Positions 16,975-24,175 of a stretch of 64,000 nt of DNA are shown in pieces (within the stretch, counting starts at the first letter, position 1; every line of letters begins with the position of its first letter). Origin of the DNA: Streptomyces sp. M92 (GTDB lineage: Bacteria; Actinomycetota; Actinomycetes; Streptomycetales; Streptomycetaceae); contig NZ_CP101137.1 in NCBI RefSeq assembly GCF_028473745.1, positions 3,720,001 to 3,784,000 of the forward strand, written 5' to 3'. The position numbers and the translations under genes were made by a program. Under the pieces are notes generated by a model. It searched no databases and was not told where the DNA came from. It worked only from the letters and a program-made list of their open reading frames with translations.

Positions 16975-19047
16975 TTGCACACCACCCCCACACCGGAACC
17001 GGCGGCCACCGCGGACGCCGGGCCGTCCAGCACTGCCGCTGCCGCGTCGGCCTCCTGCGCCGTGCCCGCCTCCGGGCCGGCTGACGGCGTCGCTCCCGGG
17101 CCCACGACCGCCGTCGTTCCCGCGCCCGCGACCGCCGTCGACCCGTCGGGAGGGCAGGGCCCGTACGCCGAGGCGCGGGCCGCGGCCGTGGAGAACCTGC
17201 TGCGCTGCTGGGCGCGCGAGACCGACGCCCGTGCCCCCGACGACGGCGACCTCGCCGTACCGCTGCCGTCGAGCGGTACCGCCCTGGCCGTTCCCGTCCT
17301 CTACTGGTCGCCGACGGGATGGCACCGCTTCGGCGCCCCGCGTCTGGCCGACGCGCCCGCCCCGGCCCCACCCGTCGACGCCGTCACCGTCGCCGCGCTG
17401 CTGGCACGGGAGTGCGCCGACGGCAATGAGACCGATGGCAGTGAGACCGATGGCAGTGAGACCGATGGCAGTGAGACCGACGGCAGGGTGACCGATGGCA
17501 GTGAGACCGACGGCAGGGTGACCGATGGTTCGGAGTCCGACGGCCGGGGGGCCGACGGGACGGACCTCGTGGCCCGCGTCGCGGACTCCGTCCGCCGCAC
17601 CGCCGCGATCCTCCGCGAACGGCCGAAGGGCCCGGCGCACGCGCACGCCCCCGGCGCCCGCGACACCGCCGGCACCTCCACGGAGCCGGACCTCTTCCTC
17701 GCCGCCGAACAGGCCCTCGTCCTCGGGCACCCGCTGCACCCCACCCCGAAGAGCAGGGAAGGCCTCACCGAGGCGGAAGCGCGACTGTACTCACCCGAAC
17801 TGCGCGGCGCCTTCCGACTGCACTGGCTGGCCGTCGCCCCCTCCGTCCTCGCGGCCGACTCCGCGTGGACGGAAGGGGGCCGCCCGGTCACCGCCTCCCG
17901 GCTCACCGCGCGCCTCCTCGGAAACCGGGCGGCGGCGCCGGACGGACACGCGGTGCTGCCCCTGCACCCCTGGCAGTTCCGCGCCGTACGGCACAGACCG
18001 GAGGCCGAGGCGCTGCTGGACGCGGGGCTGCTCAGGGACCTCGGTGTCCAGGGCGTCCCCTGGTACCCCACGTCATCCCTGCGGACCGTCCACCGCACCG
18101 GTGCCCCCGCCATGCTCAAGCTCTCCCTGGCCCTGCACATCACCAACTCACGCCGGGAGAACGTCCGCAAGGAACTCCACCGCGGAGTCGAGGTGCACCG
18201 TCTGCTGCGCAGGGGCCTGTCCGGCCAGTGGCGGGCCGCCCACCCGTACTTCGACATCCTCCGTGACCCGGCCTGGCTCGCCGTCGACGGACCGGACGGC
18301 ACGCCCGTCCGAGGGCTCGACGTCGTCGTCCGGCACAACCCGTTCCGGCCCTCGGACGACGTCTCCTGCGTGGCCGGTCTCGTCGCGCCGTGGCCGGACG
18401 GCCGAGACCGGCCCACCACCCGCGTGCCGTGCTCCCGGCTGGCCGAGCTCGTCACCCGGCTGGCCGGGCGGACCGGCCGTCCCCGCGAGGCGGTCGCCGC
18501 CGAGTGGTTCCTGCGGTACCTCCACCACGTCGTGCGGCCTGTCCTGTGGCTGGACGCCCACGCCGGGATCGCCCTGGAGGCGCACCAGCAGAACACGCTG
18601 CTCCTGCTGGACGCGGACGGCTGGCCCGCCGGCGGCCGCTACCGCGACAACCAGGGCTACTACTTCCGCGAGTCGCGCCGCGCGGAACTCGACGCCCGGC
18701 TGCCCGGCATCGGTGAGCGGAGTGACACGTTCGTCGCCGACCGGGTCACCGACGAGCGCTTCGCGTACTACCTCGCCATCAACAACGTGTTCGGCCTCGT
18801 CGGCGCCTTCGGCTCCCAGCGACTCGCCGACGAGCGGCTGCTGCTGGCGGCCTTCCGCCTCTTCCTCGAAGACGTCGCCTCCGGTCCCGTCCCGCTGGAC
18901 AGCCCGCTGCCCGCGCTGCTCCTCGACTCGCCCGTACTCCGCTGCAAGGCCAACCTGCTGACCCGTCTGCGGGGACTCGACGAACTGGTCGGGCCGGTGG
19001 ACACGCAGTCCGTCTACGTCACCATCGCCAACCCACTGCACGTCTGA
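16975..19047 (+). CDS. IucA/IucC-family NIS siderophore synthetase
   Basis: An ATP-dependent synthetase of about 690 aa that condenses a carboxylic acid with an amine or hydroxylamine substrate, as in aerobactin and desferrioxamine pathways. Family motifs are HPLHPTPKSREG, LPLHPWQ, KLSLALHITNSRRENVRKEL, HQQNTLLLL and RDNQGYYF. The start is TTG at 16975, 42 bp after the aminotransferase stop. Residues about 150-190 hold an in-frame pentapeptide repeat (TDGSE/TDGRV type) of variable DNA origin, inside a poorly conserved Ala/Asp-rich insert. The next gene encodes an acyltransferase, giving an operon for an NRPS-independent siderophore; no transporter is visible in the window. Confidence 0.92.
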   Translation: MHTTPTPEPAATADAGPSSTAAAASASCAVPASGPADGVAPGPTTAVVPAPATAVDPSGGQGPYAEARAAAVENLLRCWARETDARAPDDGDLAVPLPSSGTALAVPVLYWSPTGWHRFGAPRLADAPAPAPPVDAVTVAALLARECADGNETDGSETDGSETDGSETDGRVTDGSETDGRVTDGSESDGRGADGTDLVARVADSVRRTAAILRERPKGPAHAHAPGARDTAGTSTEPDLFLAAEQALVLGHPLHPTPKSREGLTEAEARLYSPELRGAFRLHWLAVAPSVLAADSAWTEGGRPVTASRLTARLLGNRAAAPDGHAVLPLHPWQFRAVRHRPEAEALLDAGLLRDLGVQGVPWYPTSSLRTVHRTGAPAMLKLSLALHITNSRRENVRKELHRGVEVHRLLRRGLSGQWRAAHPYFDILRDPAWLAVDGPDGTPVRGLDVVVRHNPFRPSDDVSCVAGLVAPWPDGRDRPTTRVPCSRLAELVTRLAGRTGRPREAVAAEWFLRYLHHVVRPVLWLDAHAGIALEAHQQNTLLLLDADGWPAGGRYRDNQGYYFRESRRAELDARLPGIGERSDTFVADRVTDERFAYYLAINNVFGLVGAFGSQRLADERLLLAAFRLFLEDVASGPVPLDSPLPALLLDSPVLRCKANLLTRLRGLDELVGPVDTQSVYVTIANPLHV
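17430..17535 (+). repeat. In-frame 15-bp tandem repeat in siderophore synthetase gene
   Basis: GAGACCGATGGCAGT is repeated three times exactly and then in diverged copies (GAGACCGACGGCAGG, GTGACCGATGGCAGT). Each unit is 15 bp, so copy-number change keeps the frame; the encoded units read ETDGS or VTDGS. Confidence 0.9.
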
Positions 19048-19114
19048 GCAACACGTGGCGTATCCCCCCTGCCCCCTGCCCCGTTCCCGTCCCCGTCCCC
19101 GAAAGAGCGACCCC

Positions 19115-19816
19115 GTGACTTCCACCGACGCGAGCGCCGACGACACCCTGGACCTGCACCTGCCCGCGGAGTTCATCGCCCTCTTCGGTAAGGACGGGAA
19201 GGAGGGCGCGCCCGCCGGGACGCCGCCGCCCCGGCGGACCGGCGGCGATCTGCTCGACCGCGTCGCCGACTGGGGCCCGGTCGCCACCGCGGCGGGCGAG
19301 TTCCACCTGGTTCCCGTGCACGCCGAGCGGGACCTGCCACTCGTCGACCGCTGGATGAACGACCCCGCCGTCGCCGAGTTCTGGGAACTGACCGGACCGC
19401 AGAGCGTGACCGAGGACCACGTACGGGCCCAGCTGGCCGGTGACGGACGCAGCGTCCCGTGCCTCGGCCTGCTGGAGGGGGTGCCGATGAGCTACTGGGA
19501 GCTGTACCGCGCCGACCTCGACCCGCTGGCCCGCTACTGTCCCGTACGACCGCACGACACCGGCCTCCACCTGCTGATCGGCGACGCCGCCGACCGCGGG
19601 CAGGGCATCGGGACGACCTTGATCAGGGCCGTCGCCGAGCTCGTCCTCGGCAGGCGGCCCTCCTGCACGCGCGTGCTCGCCGAACCCGACGTCCGCAACC
19701 GTCCGTCCGTGGCCGCGTTCCTCGGCGCCGGGTTCCGGTTGTCCGGCGAGATCGACCTGCCGGCCAAGCGGGCCGCCCTCATGATCCGCGACCGGTCCCC
19801 GCGCGAGGTGCCGTGA
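19115..19816 (+). CDS. GNAT acyltransferase, siderophore cluster
   Basis: A 233-aa protein of the IucB/RhbD/AlcB-type N-acyltransferase family, which acylates the N-hydroxylated amine used by NIS synthetases. The motifs FHLVPVHAERDLPLVDRWMN and PAVAEFWEL open the fold. The acetyl-CoA loop region is DRGQGIGTTLIRAVAEL, and AEPDVRNRPSVAAFLGAGF forms the C-terminal part. The GTG at 19115 is chosen over the upstream frame start at 19055 because residues before it are Pro/Arg-rich and unlike the family. It follows the synthetase by 67 bp and is probably the last gene of that operon. Confidence 0.88.
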   Translation: MTSTDASADDTLDLHLPAEFIALFGKDGKEGAPAGTPPPRRTGGDLLDRVADWGPVATAAGEFHLVPVHAERDLPLVDRWMNDPAVAEFWELTGPQSVTEDHVRAQLAGDGRSVPCLGLLEGVPMSYWELYRADLDPLARYCPVRPHDTGLHLLIGDAADRGQGIGTTLIRAVAELVLGRRPSCTRVLAEPDVRNRPSVAAFLGAGFRLSGEIDLPAKRAALMIRDRSPREVP

Positions 19817-19955
19817 CGCCGTGCCGCTCGCTCGCCGACCATTCCGCCCAGGAGCCACTTGTGCCGCCGCCGTCCCCACAGTCCCGCCGGCCCCTCCCGA
19901 CCGCAACCGCCTTCCGTGCCCGATTGTCAGTCCCGGGCCGTAGGGTGGTCGCGCT

Positions 19956-21938
19956 ATGACGAAGCCCTCTCTCCCCGAACTCCTGCACGCCGCCGTCACC
20001 GCCGTCGGCGGCACGGAGCGTCCCGGCCAGGTGGCCATGGCCGAAGCCGTCGAGGAAGCCATCGACGGCGGCTCCCATCTGCTGGTCCAGGCCGGCACCG
20101 GCACCGGTAAGTCGCTGGGGTACCTGGTGCCCGCGCTGGCCCAGGGGGAGCGGGTCGTGGTCGCCACGGCGACCCTCGCCCTGCAGCGCCAGCTGGTCGA
20201 GCGCGACCTGCCCCGCACGGTCGACGCGCTCCACCCGCAGCTGCGCCGCCGCCCGGAGTTCGCGATGCTCAAGGGCCGGTCGAACTACCTGTGTCTGCAC
20301 CGGCTCCACGAGGGGGTGCCGCAGGACGAGGAGGAGGGCCTCTTCGACCAGTTCGAGGCCGCCGCGCCCACCAGCAGGCTGGGCCAGGACCTACTGCGGA
20401 TGCGCGACTGGGCGGACGAGACCGAGACCGGCGACCGGGACGACCTGACGCCCGGCGTCTCGGACCGGGCCTGGTCGCAGGTCTCGGTGTCCTCCCGGGA
20501 GTGCCTGGGCGCCTCGAAGTGCGCGTACGGCGCGGAGTGCTTCGCCGAGATGGCCAGGGAGCGCGCCAAGCTGTCCGAGGTCGTCGTCACCAACCACGCC
20601 CTCCTCGCCATCGACGCCATCGAGGGCGCGCCGGTCCTGCCGCAGCACGAGGTGCTGATCGTCGACGAGGCGCACGAGCTGGTCTCCCGGGTCACCGGGG
20701 TCGCCACCGGAGAGCTGACCCCCGGCCAGGTCAACCGGGCGGTGCGCCGGGCCGCGAAGCTGGTCAACGAGAAGGCCGCCGACCAGCTCCAGACCGCCGC
20801 CGAGGGCTTCGAGCGACTGATGGAGCTGGCGCTGCCGGGCCGCCTGGAGGAGATCCCGGAAGACCTCGGATACGCGCTGATGGCGCTCCGTGACGCCTGC
20901 CGTACGGTCATCTCCGCGATCGGCGCGACCCGCGACAAGTCCGTGCAGGACGAGGACGCCGTGCGCAAGCAGGCGCTCGCCTCCGTGGAGTCCGTGCACG
21001 ACGTGGCGGAGCGCATCACCAACGGCTCCGAGTGGGACGTCGTATGGTACGAGCGGCACGACCGCTTCGGCGCCTCCCTGCGCGTCGCTCCCATGTCCGT
21101 CGCGGGCCTGCTGCGGGAGAAGCTCTTCGCGGACCGCTCGGTGATCCTGACCTCCGCCACCCTGAAGCTGGGCGGCGACTTCAACGGCGTCGGGGCCTCC
21201 CTGGGCCTCGCCCCCGAGGGCACCGAGGGCGAGGACGTGCCCCAGTGGAAGGGCGTCGACGTGGGCTCGCCCTTCGACTACCCCAGGCAGGGCATCCTGT
21301 ACGTCGCCAAGCACCTGGCCCGCCCCGCCCGGGACGGCGACCGCGGTGACATGCTCGACGAGCTCACCGAGCTGATCCAGGCGGCCGGCGGACGCACGCT
21401 GGGCCTGTTCTCCTCGATGCGTGCGGCCCAGCTGGCCGCCGAGGAGCTGCGCTCCCGGATCCCGGAGTACCCGATCCTGCTCCAGGGCGAGGAGACGCTC
21501 GGCGAGCTGATCAAGAACTTCGCCGCCGACCCGGAGACCTGCCTCTTCGGCACGCTGTCGCTCTGGCAGGGCGTGGACGTCCCCGGGCCCAGCTGTCAGC
21601 TGGTCGTGATGGACAAGATCCCGTTCCCGCGGCCGGACGACCCCTTGATGAGCGCCCGCCAGAAGGCGGTGGAGGAGGCCGGCGGCAACGGCTTCATGGC
21701 GGTCGCCGCCACGCACGCCGCGCTGCTGATGGCGCAGGGCGCGGGGCGTCTCGTGCGGGCGTCGGGCGACCGAGGTGTGGTCGCCGTACTGGACCAGCGG
21801 CTGGCCACGGCGCGGTACGGGAGCTATCTGAAGGCCTCACTGCCCGATTTCTGGTTCACCACGGACCGCAATCAGGTCCGCAAGTCGCTCGCCGCGATCG
21901 ACGCGGCGGCCCGGCGGACGGAGTCCGAGGGCGACTGA
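19956..21938 (+). CDS. dinG: DinG-family ATP-dependent DNA helicase
   Basis: A 660-aa XPD/DinG superfamily 2 helicase (5'-3') that resolves R-loops and other structures in DNA repair. Walker A is VQAGTGTGKSLGYLVP near residue 47 and the DEAH box is LIVDEAHELVSRV. Four cysteines between them (NYLCLHRL, then the CLGASKCAYGAECF group) match the 4Fe-4S cluster pattern. Motif VI is ALLMAQGAGRLVRASGDRG. It lies convergent with lexA across two hairpins, an arrangement conserved in Streptomyces. SOS control is plausible by name and neighbourhood, but I saw no clear LexA box upstream. Confidence 0.93.
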   Translation: MTKPSLPELLHAAVTAVGGTERPGQVAMAEAVEEAIDGGSHLLVQAGTGTGKSLGYLVPALAQGERVVVATATLALQRQLVERDLPRTVDALHPQLRRRPEFAMLKGRSNYLCLHRLHEGVPQDEEEGLFDQFEAAAPTSRLGQDLLRMRDWADETETGDRDDLTPGVSDRAWSQVSVSSRECLGASKCAYGAECFAEMARERAKLSEVVVTNHALLAIDAIEGAPVLPQHEVLIVDEAHELVSRVTGVATGELTPGQVNRAVRRAAKLVNEKAADQLQTAAEGFERLMELALPGRLEEIPEDLGYALMALRDACRTVISAIGATRDKSVQDEDAVRKQALASVESVHDVAERITNGSEWDVVWYERHDRFGASLRVAPMSVAGLLREKLFADRSVILTSATLKLGGDFNGVGASLGLAPEGTEGEDVPQWKGVDVGSPFDYPRQGILYVAKHLARPARDGDRGDMLDELTELIQAAGGRTLGLFSSMRAAQLAAEELRSRIPEYPILLQGEETLGELIKNFAADPETCLFGTLSLWQGVDVPGPSCQLVVMDKIPFPRPDDPLMSARQKAVEEAGGNGFMAVAATHAALLMAQGAGRLVRASGDRGVVAVLDQRLATARYGSYLKASLPDFWFTTDRNQVRKSLAAIDAAARRTESEGD

Positions 21939-21947
21939 GCGACCGGG

Positions 21948-22008
21948 CCCGCGCTGTGCGGCCGCCGCACAGCGCGGGGCCCCGGAACCGGCGCAGAGGT
22001 TCCGGGGC
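21948..22008. terminator. Two tandem hairpins between convergent dinG and lexA
   Basis: First stem: CCCGCGCTGTGCGG (21948-21961) with CCGCACAGCGCGGG (21965-21978), perfect with a 3-nt loop. Second stem: GCCCCGGAACC (21979-21989) with GGTTCCGGGGC (21998-22008). They abut each other and would stop transcription from both directions. Confidence 0.88.
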
Positions 22009-22058
22009 CCGGTCGGGTCGGCGGGTCGCTGGTGTCGCGTACCCGCCCGCCGTGGCGC

Positions 22059-22838
22059 TCAGACGCGGCGCAGTACGGCCACCACCTTGCCGAGGATGGT
22101 CGCGTCGTCACCCGGGATCGGCTCGTACGCCGCGTTGTGCGGGAGCAGCCACACATGGCCGTCCTCCCGCTTGAAGCGCTTGACGGTGGCTTCGCCGTCG
22201 AGCATCGCGGCCACGATGTCGCCGTTCTCGGCGACCGGCTGGCGGCGGACCGTGACCCAGTCGCCGTCGCAGATGGCGGCCTCGATCATCGAGTCGCCGA
22301 CGACCTTCAGGACGAACAGCTCGCCGTCGCCGACCAGCTGTCGGGGCAGGGGGAAGACGTCCTCGACGGACTCCTCGGCGAGGATCGGACCACCGGCCGC
22401 GATGCGCCCGACGAGCGGGACGTACGACGCGGCGGGCTTGCCGGCGGTGTCCGTGGGCTGCACGGAGGCGGCCTGGTCGGAGCCGCGTACCTCGTAGGCG
22501 CGCGGGCGGTGCGGGTCGCGGCGCAGGAAACCCTTGCGCTCGAGTGCCATCAGCTGGTGCGCGACGGAGGAGGTGCTGGAAAGGCCGACGGCCTGGCCGA
22601 TCTCCCGCATCGACGGCGGGTAGCCGCGCCGCTGCACCGAGTCGCGGATGACTTCGATCACCCGGCGCTGGCGGTCGGTCAGTCCCGAGCTGTCCGCCCG
22701 GATGCCCGGAGGGCGGCCCGGCAGGGAGCGCTTGTGCCCCTCTGGAGTCGCGGCGTCGCTCATGGCGTGCATCGGCTCAGGTCGGCCCTGGGGGCGGTCC
22801 TGGGCAGTGATGGCGGCACTGTCGGCGGTGGTGGTCAC
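22059..22838 (-). CDS. lexA: SOS repressor LexA
   Basis: Represses DNA-damage genes until RecA* stimulates its self-cleavage. The 259-aa protein has the winged [23 protein letters not shown]...[20 protein letters not shown], the Ala-Gly cleavage site in GRIAAGGPI, the catalytic Ser in [11 protein letters not shown] and Lys in [10 protein letters not shown]. The start is GTG at 22838 with GAGAGGGG upstream. A later Met ([12 protein letters not shown]) is a possible alternative, because the first 25 residues are not part of the fold. An imperfect SOS box lies about 60 bp upstream, consistent with autoregulation. Confidence 0.95.
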   Translation of the reverse strand: MTTTADSAAITAQDRPQGRPEPMHAMSDAATPEGHKRSLPGRPPGIRADSSGLTDRQRRVIEVIRDSVQRRGYPPSMREIGQAVGLSSTSSVAHQLMALERKGFLRRDPHRPRAYEVRGSDQAASVQPTDTAGKPAASYVPLVGRIAAGGPILAEESVEDVFPLPRQLVGDGELFVLKVVGDSMIEAAICDGDWVTVRRQPVAENGDIVAAMLDGEATVKRFKREDGHVWLLPHNAAYEPIPGDDATILGKVVAVLRRV

Positions 22839-22898
22839 GTCGGCCCCTCTCGATGGTCTCCCTGCTGCCCAACGGTAGTAGCTTTCGAAAGGTTGCGC

Positions 22899-22912
22899 CA
22901 AACACACGTTCG
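22899..22912. promoter_or_regulatory. Imperfect LexA (SOS) box upstream of lexA
   Basis: CAAAC-ACAC-GTTCG matches the Gram-positive LexA consensus CGAAC-N4-GTTCG at nine of ten positions. It is 61-74 bp upstream of the lexA start, a normal place for an autoregulatory operator. Confidence 0.7.
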
Positions 22913-23298
22913 AGTGAAAAAACGGGAATCGCTCGCCTGGATCGTATGTCTGGGTGTATAGCTACCGCGGCGCCCGACGGACAAAAGCGCTCATTGCTGT
23001 ACTCTTCACCGCCGTGGCGACAACCTCGGAGGTGTCGCCCCAGTCTGCCATCCGGCATCCCGTTCGACGGGGCGGGTCCGTCCATCTGTGCGGTAGTCCC
23101 ACTCCCCCTCCCCGCGGCGGCCACGGTATCTCCGCATGCCCTCGCCGGATACGGCCGTGCGTGTGCATGTGCGTGCATGCGGGTGTGGCCGCAGATGCGT
23201 GTGCGGGCGCGTGTGAGTGACCGCGGGGCCGTGGCGGCCGTACGGGTTCCGTACGGATTGGCGCGACACGCGTGCAGGGCGTGTATGTGTGAGCCAAT
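22913..23298. other. Intergenic region lexA-nrdR with GT/CA-rich tract
   Basis: No gene is supported between the SOS box and the NrdR boxes. The stretch 23153-23290 is rich in alternating purine-pyrimidine steps (GTGCGTGTGCATGTGCGTGC and similar), unlike its surroundings. The upstream promoter of lexA must lie around 22860-22960 on the minus strand. Confidence 0.55.
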
Positions 23299-23346
23299 CC
23301 CCACATCTAGTGGTTGGATTGCGGGAGCAGCCCACAAGTTGTGGTC
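23299..23346 (+). promoter_or_regulatory. Two NrdR boxes upstream of nrdR-nrdJ
   Basis: CCCCACATCTAGTGGT (23299-23314) and CCCACAAGTTGTGGTC (23331-23346) are 16-bp near-palindromes whose centres are 32 bp, three helical turns, apart. This is the known pattern for the ATP/dATP-sensing repressor NrdR in front of ribonucleotide reductase genes, and it implies autoregulation of nrdR-nrdJ. Confidence 0.92.
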
Positions 23347-23453
23347 CCCCGGGTCTTCGGGCCCGCCGCGATCGCCTATGCTTGGGGCTGCTTCGAGGGG
23401 TCTGAAGGGCCCTTTGTGGCTAATGGGTCTGCTGTGAGGAGGGTTCGGAGTAC

Positions 23454-24008
23454 ATGCACTGCCCCTTCTGCAGGCACCCCGACAGCCGTGTCGTCGACAG
23501 CCGCACCACCGACGACGGCACGTCGATCCGCAGGCGCCGCCAGTGTCCCGACTGCTCCCGTCGTTTCACGACCGTGGAGACGTGCTCGCTCATGGTGGTG
23601 AAGCGGTCCGGGGTCACCGAACCGTTCAGCCGCACCAAGGTGATCAACGGCGTGCGCAAGGCCTGCCAGGGCCGGCCCGTCACCGAGGACGCGCTCGCGC
23701 AGCTCGGCCAGCGGGTCGAGGAAGCGGTGCGGGCCACCGGAAGTGCCGAGCTGACCACCCACGACGTGGGGCTGGCCATCCTCGGCCCGCTGCAGGAACT
23801 CGATCTGGTCGCCTATCTGCGGTTCGCCTCCGTCTACCGGGCGTTCGACTCGCTCGACGACTTCGAGGCCGCGATCGCGGAGCTCAGGGAGACGACGGGG
23901 CGCCCCGGCGCGGACGGCGACGGCGACGCCGGTGCGGGGAGCCAGGAGAACGACCGCGGGTCCACGGGGGCGGCACAGGTCCCCGAGCCCGCAGGCGCCG
24001 CCGACTGA
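23454..24008 (+). CDS. nrdR: Transcriptional repressor NrdR
   Basis: A 184-aa repressor of ribonucleotide reductase genes that senses nucleotides through an ATP-cone. The zinc ribbon uses Cys3, Cys6, Cys31 and Cys34 (MHCPFC, QCPDC). The ATP-cone follows ([20 protein letters not shown]) and the segment ends with [19 protein letters not shown]. The last ~40 residues are a disordered Gly/Asp-rich extension typical of Streptomyces. The ATG at 23454 follows GAGGAGGG (23437-23444) at 9 nt. It leads into nrdJ 167 bp later, and both sit behind the two NrdR boxes. Confidence 0.97.
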   Translation: MHCPFCRHPDSRVVDSRTTDDGTSIRRRRQCPDCSRRFTTVETCSLMVVKRSGVTEPFSRTKVINGVRKACQGRPVTEDALAQLGQRVEEAVRATGSAELTTHDVGLAILGPLQELDLVAYLRFASVYRAFDSLDDFEAAIAELRETTGRPGADGDGDAGAGSQENDRGSTGAAQVPEPAGAAD

Positions 24009-24175
24009 CCGGCGGGCCGGACCCGGACTTCGGCGCCCGGGCCCGGCCGGTCGACGGCGAACGAGAAGACCTGTCGCGGGCGGAGCGAGAGACGCCCGCG
24101 ACACCAGACAGAACACCGTGCCCACGGGAACAATCGGGGCACTTCAGGGCGTTTTCGCCCGTACAGGGAGGCGGC

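Noticed and set aside
17430-17535. Possible CRISPR-like repeat array
   Set aside because: Units are contiguous 15-bp copies without spacers and lie within a coding frame.
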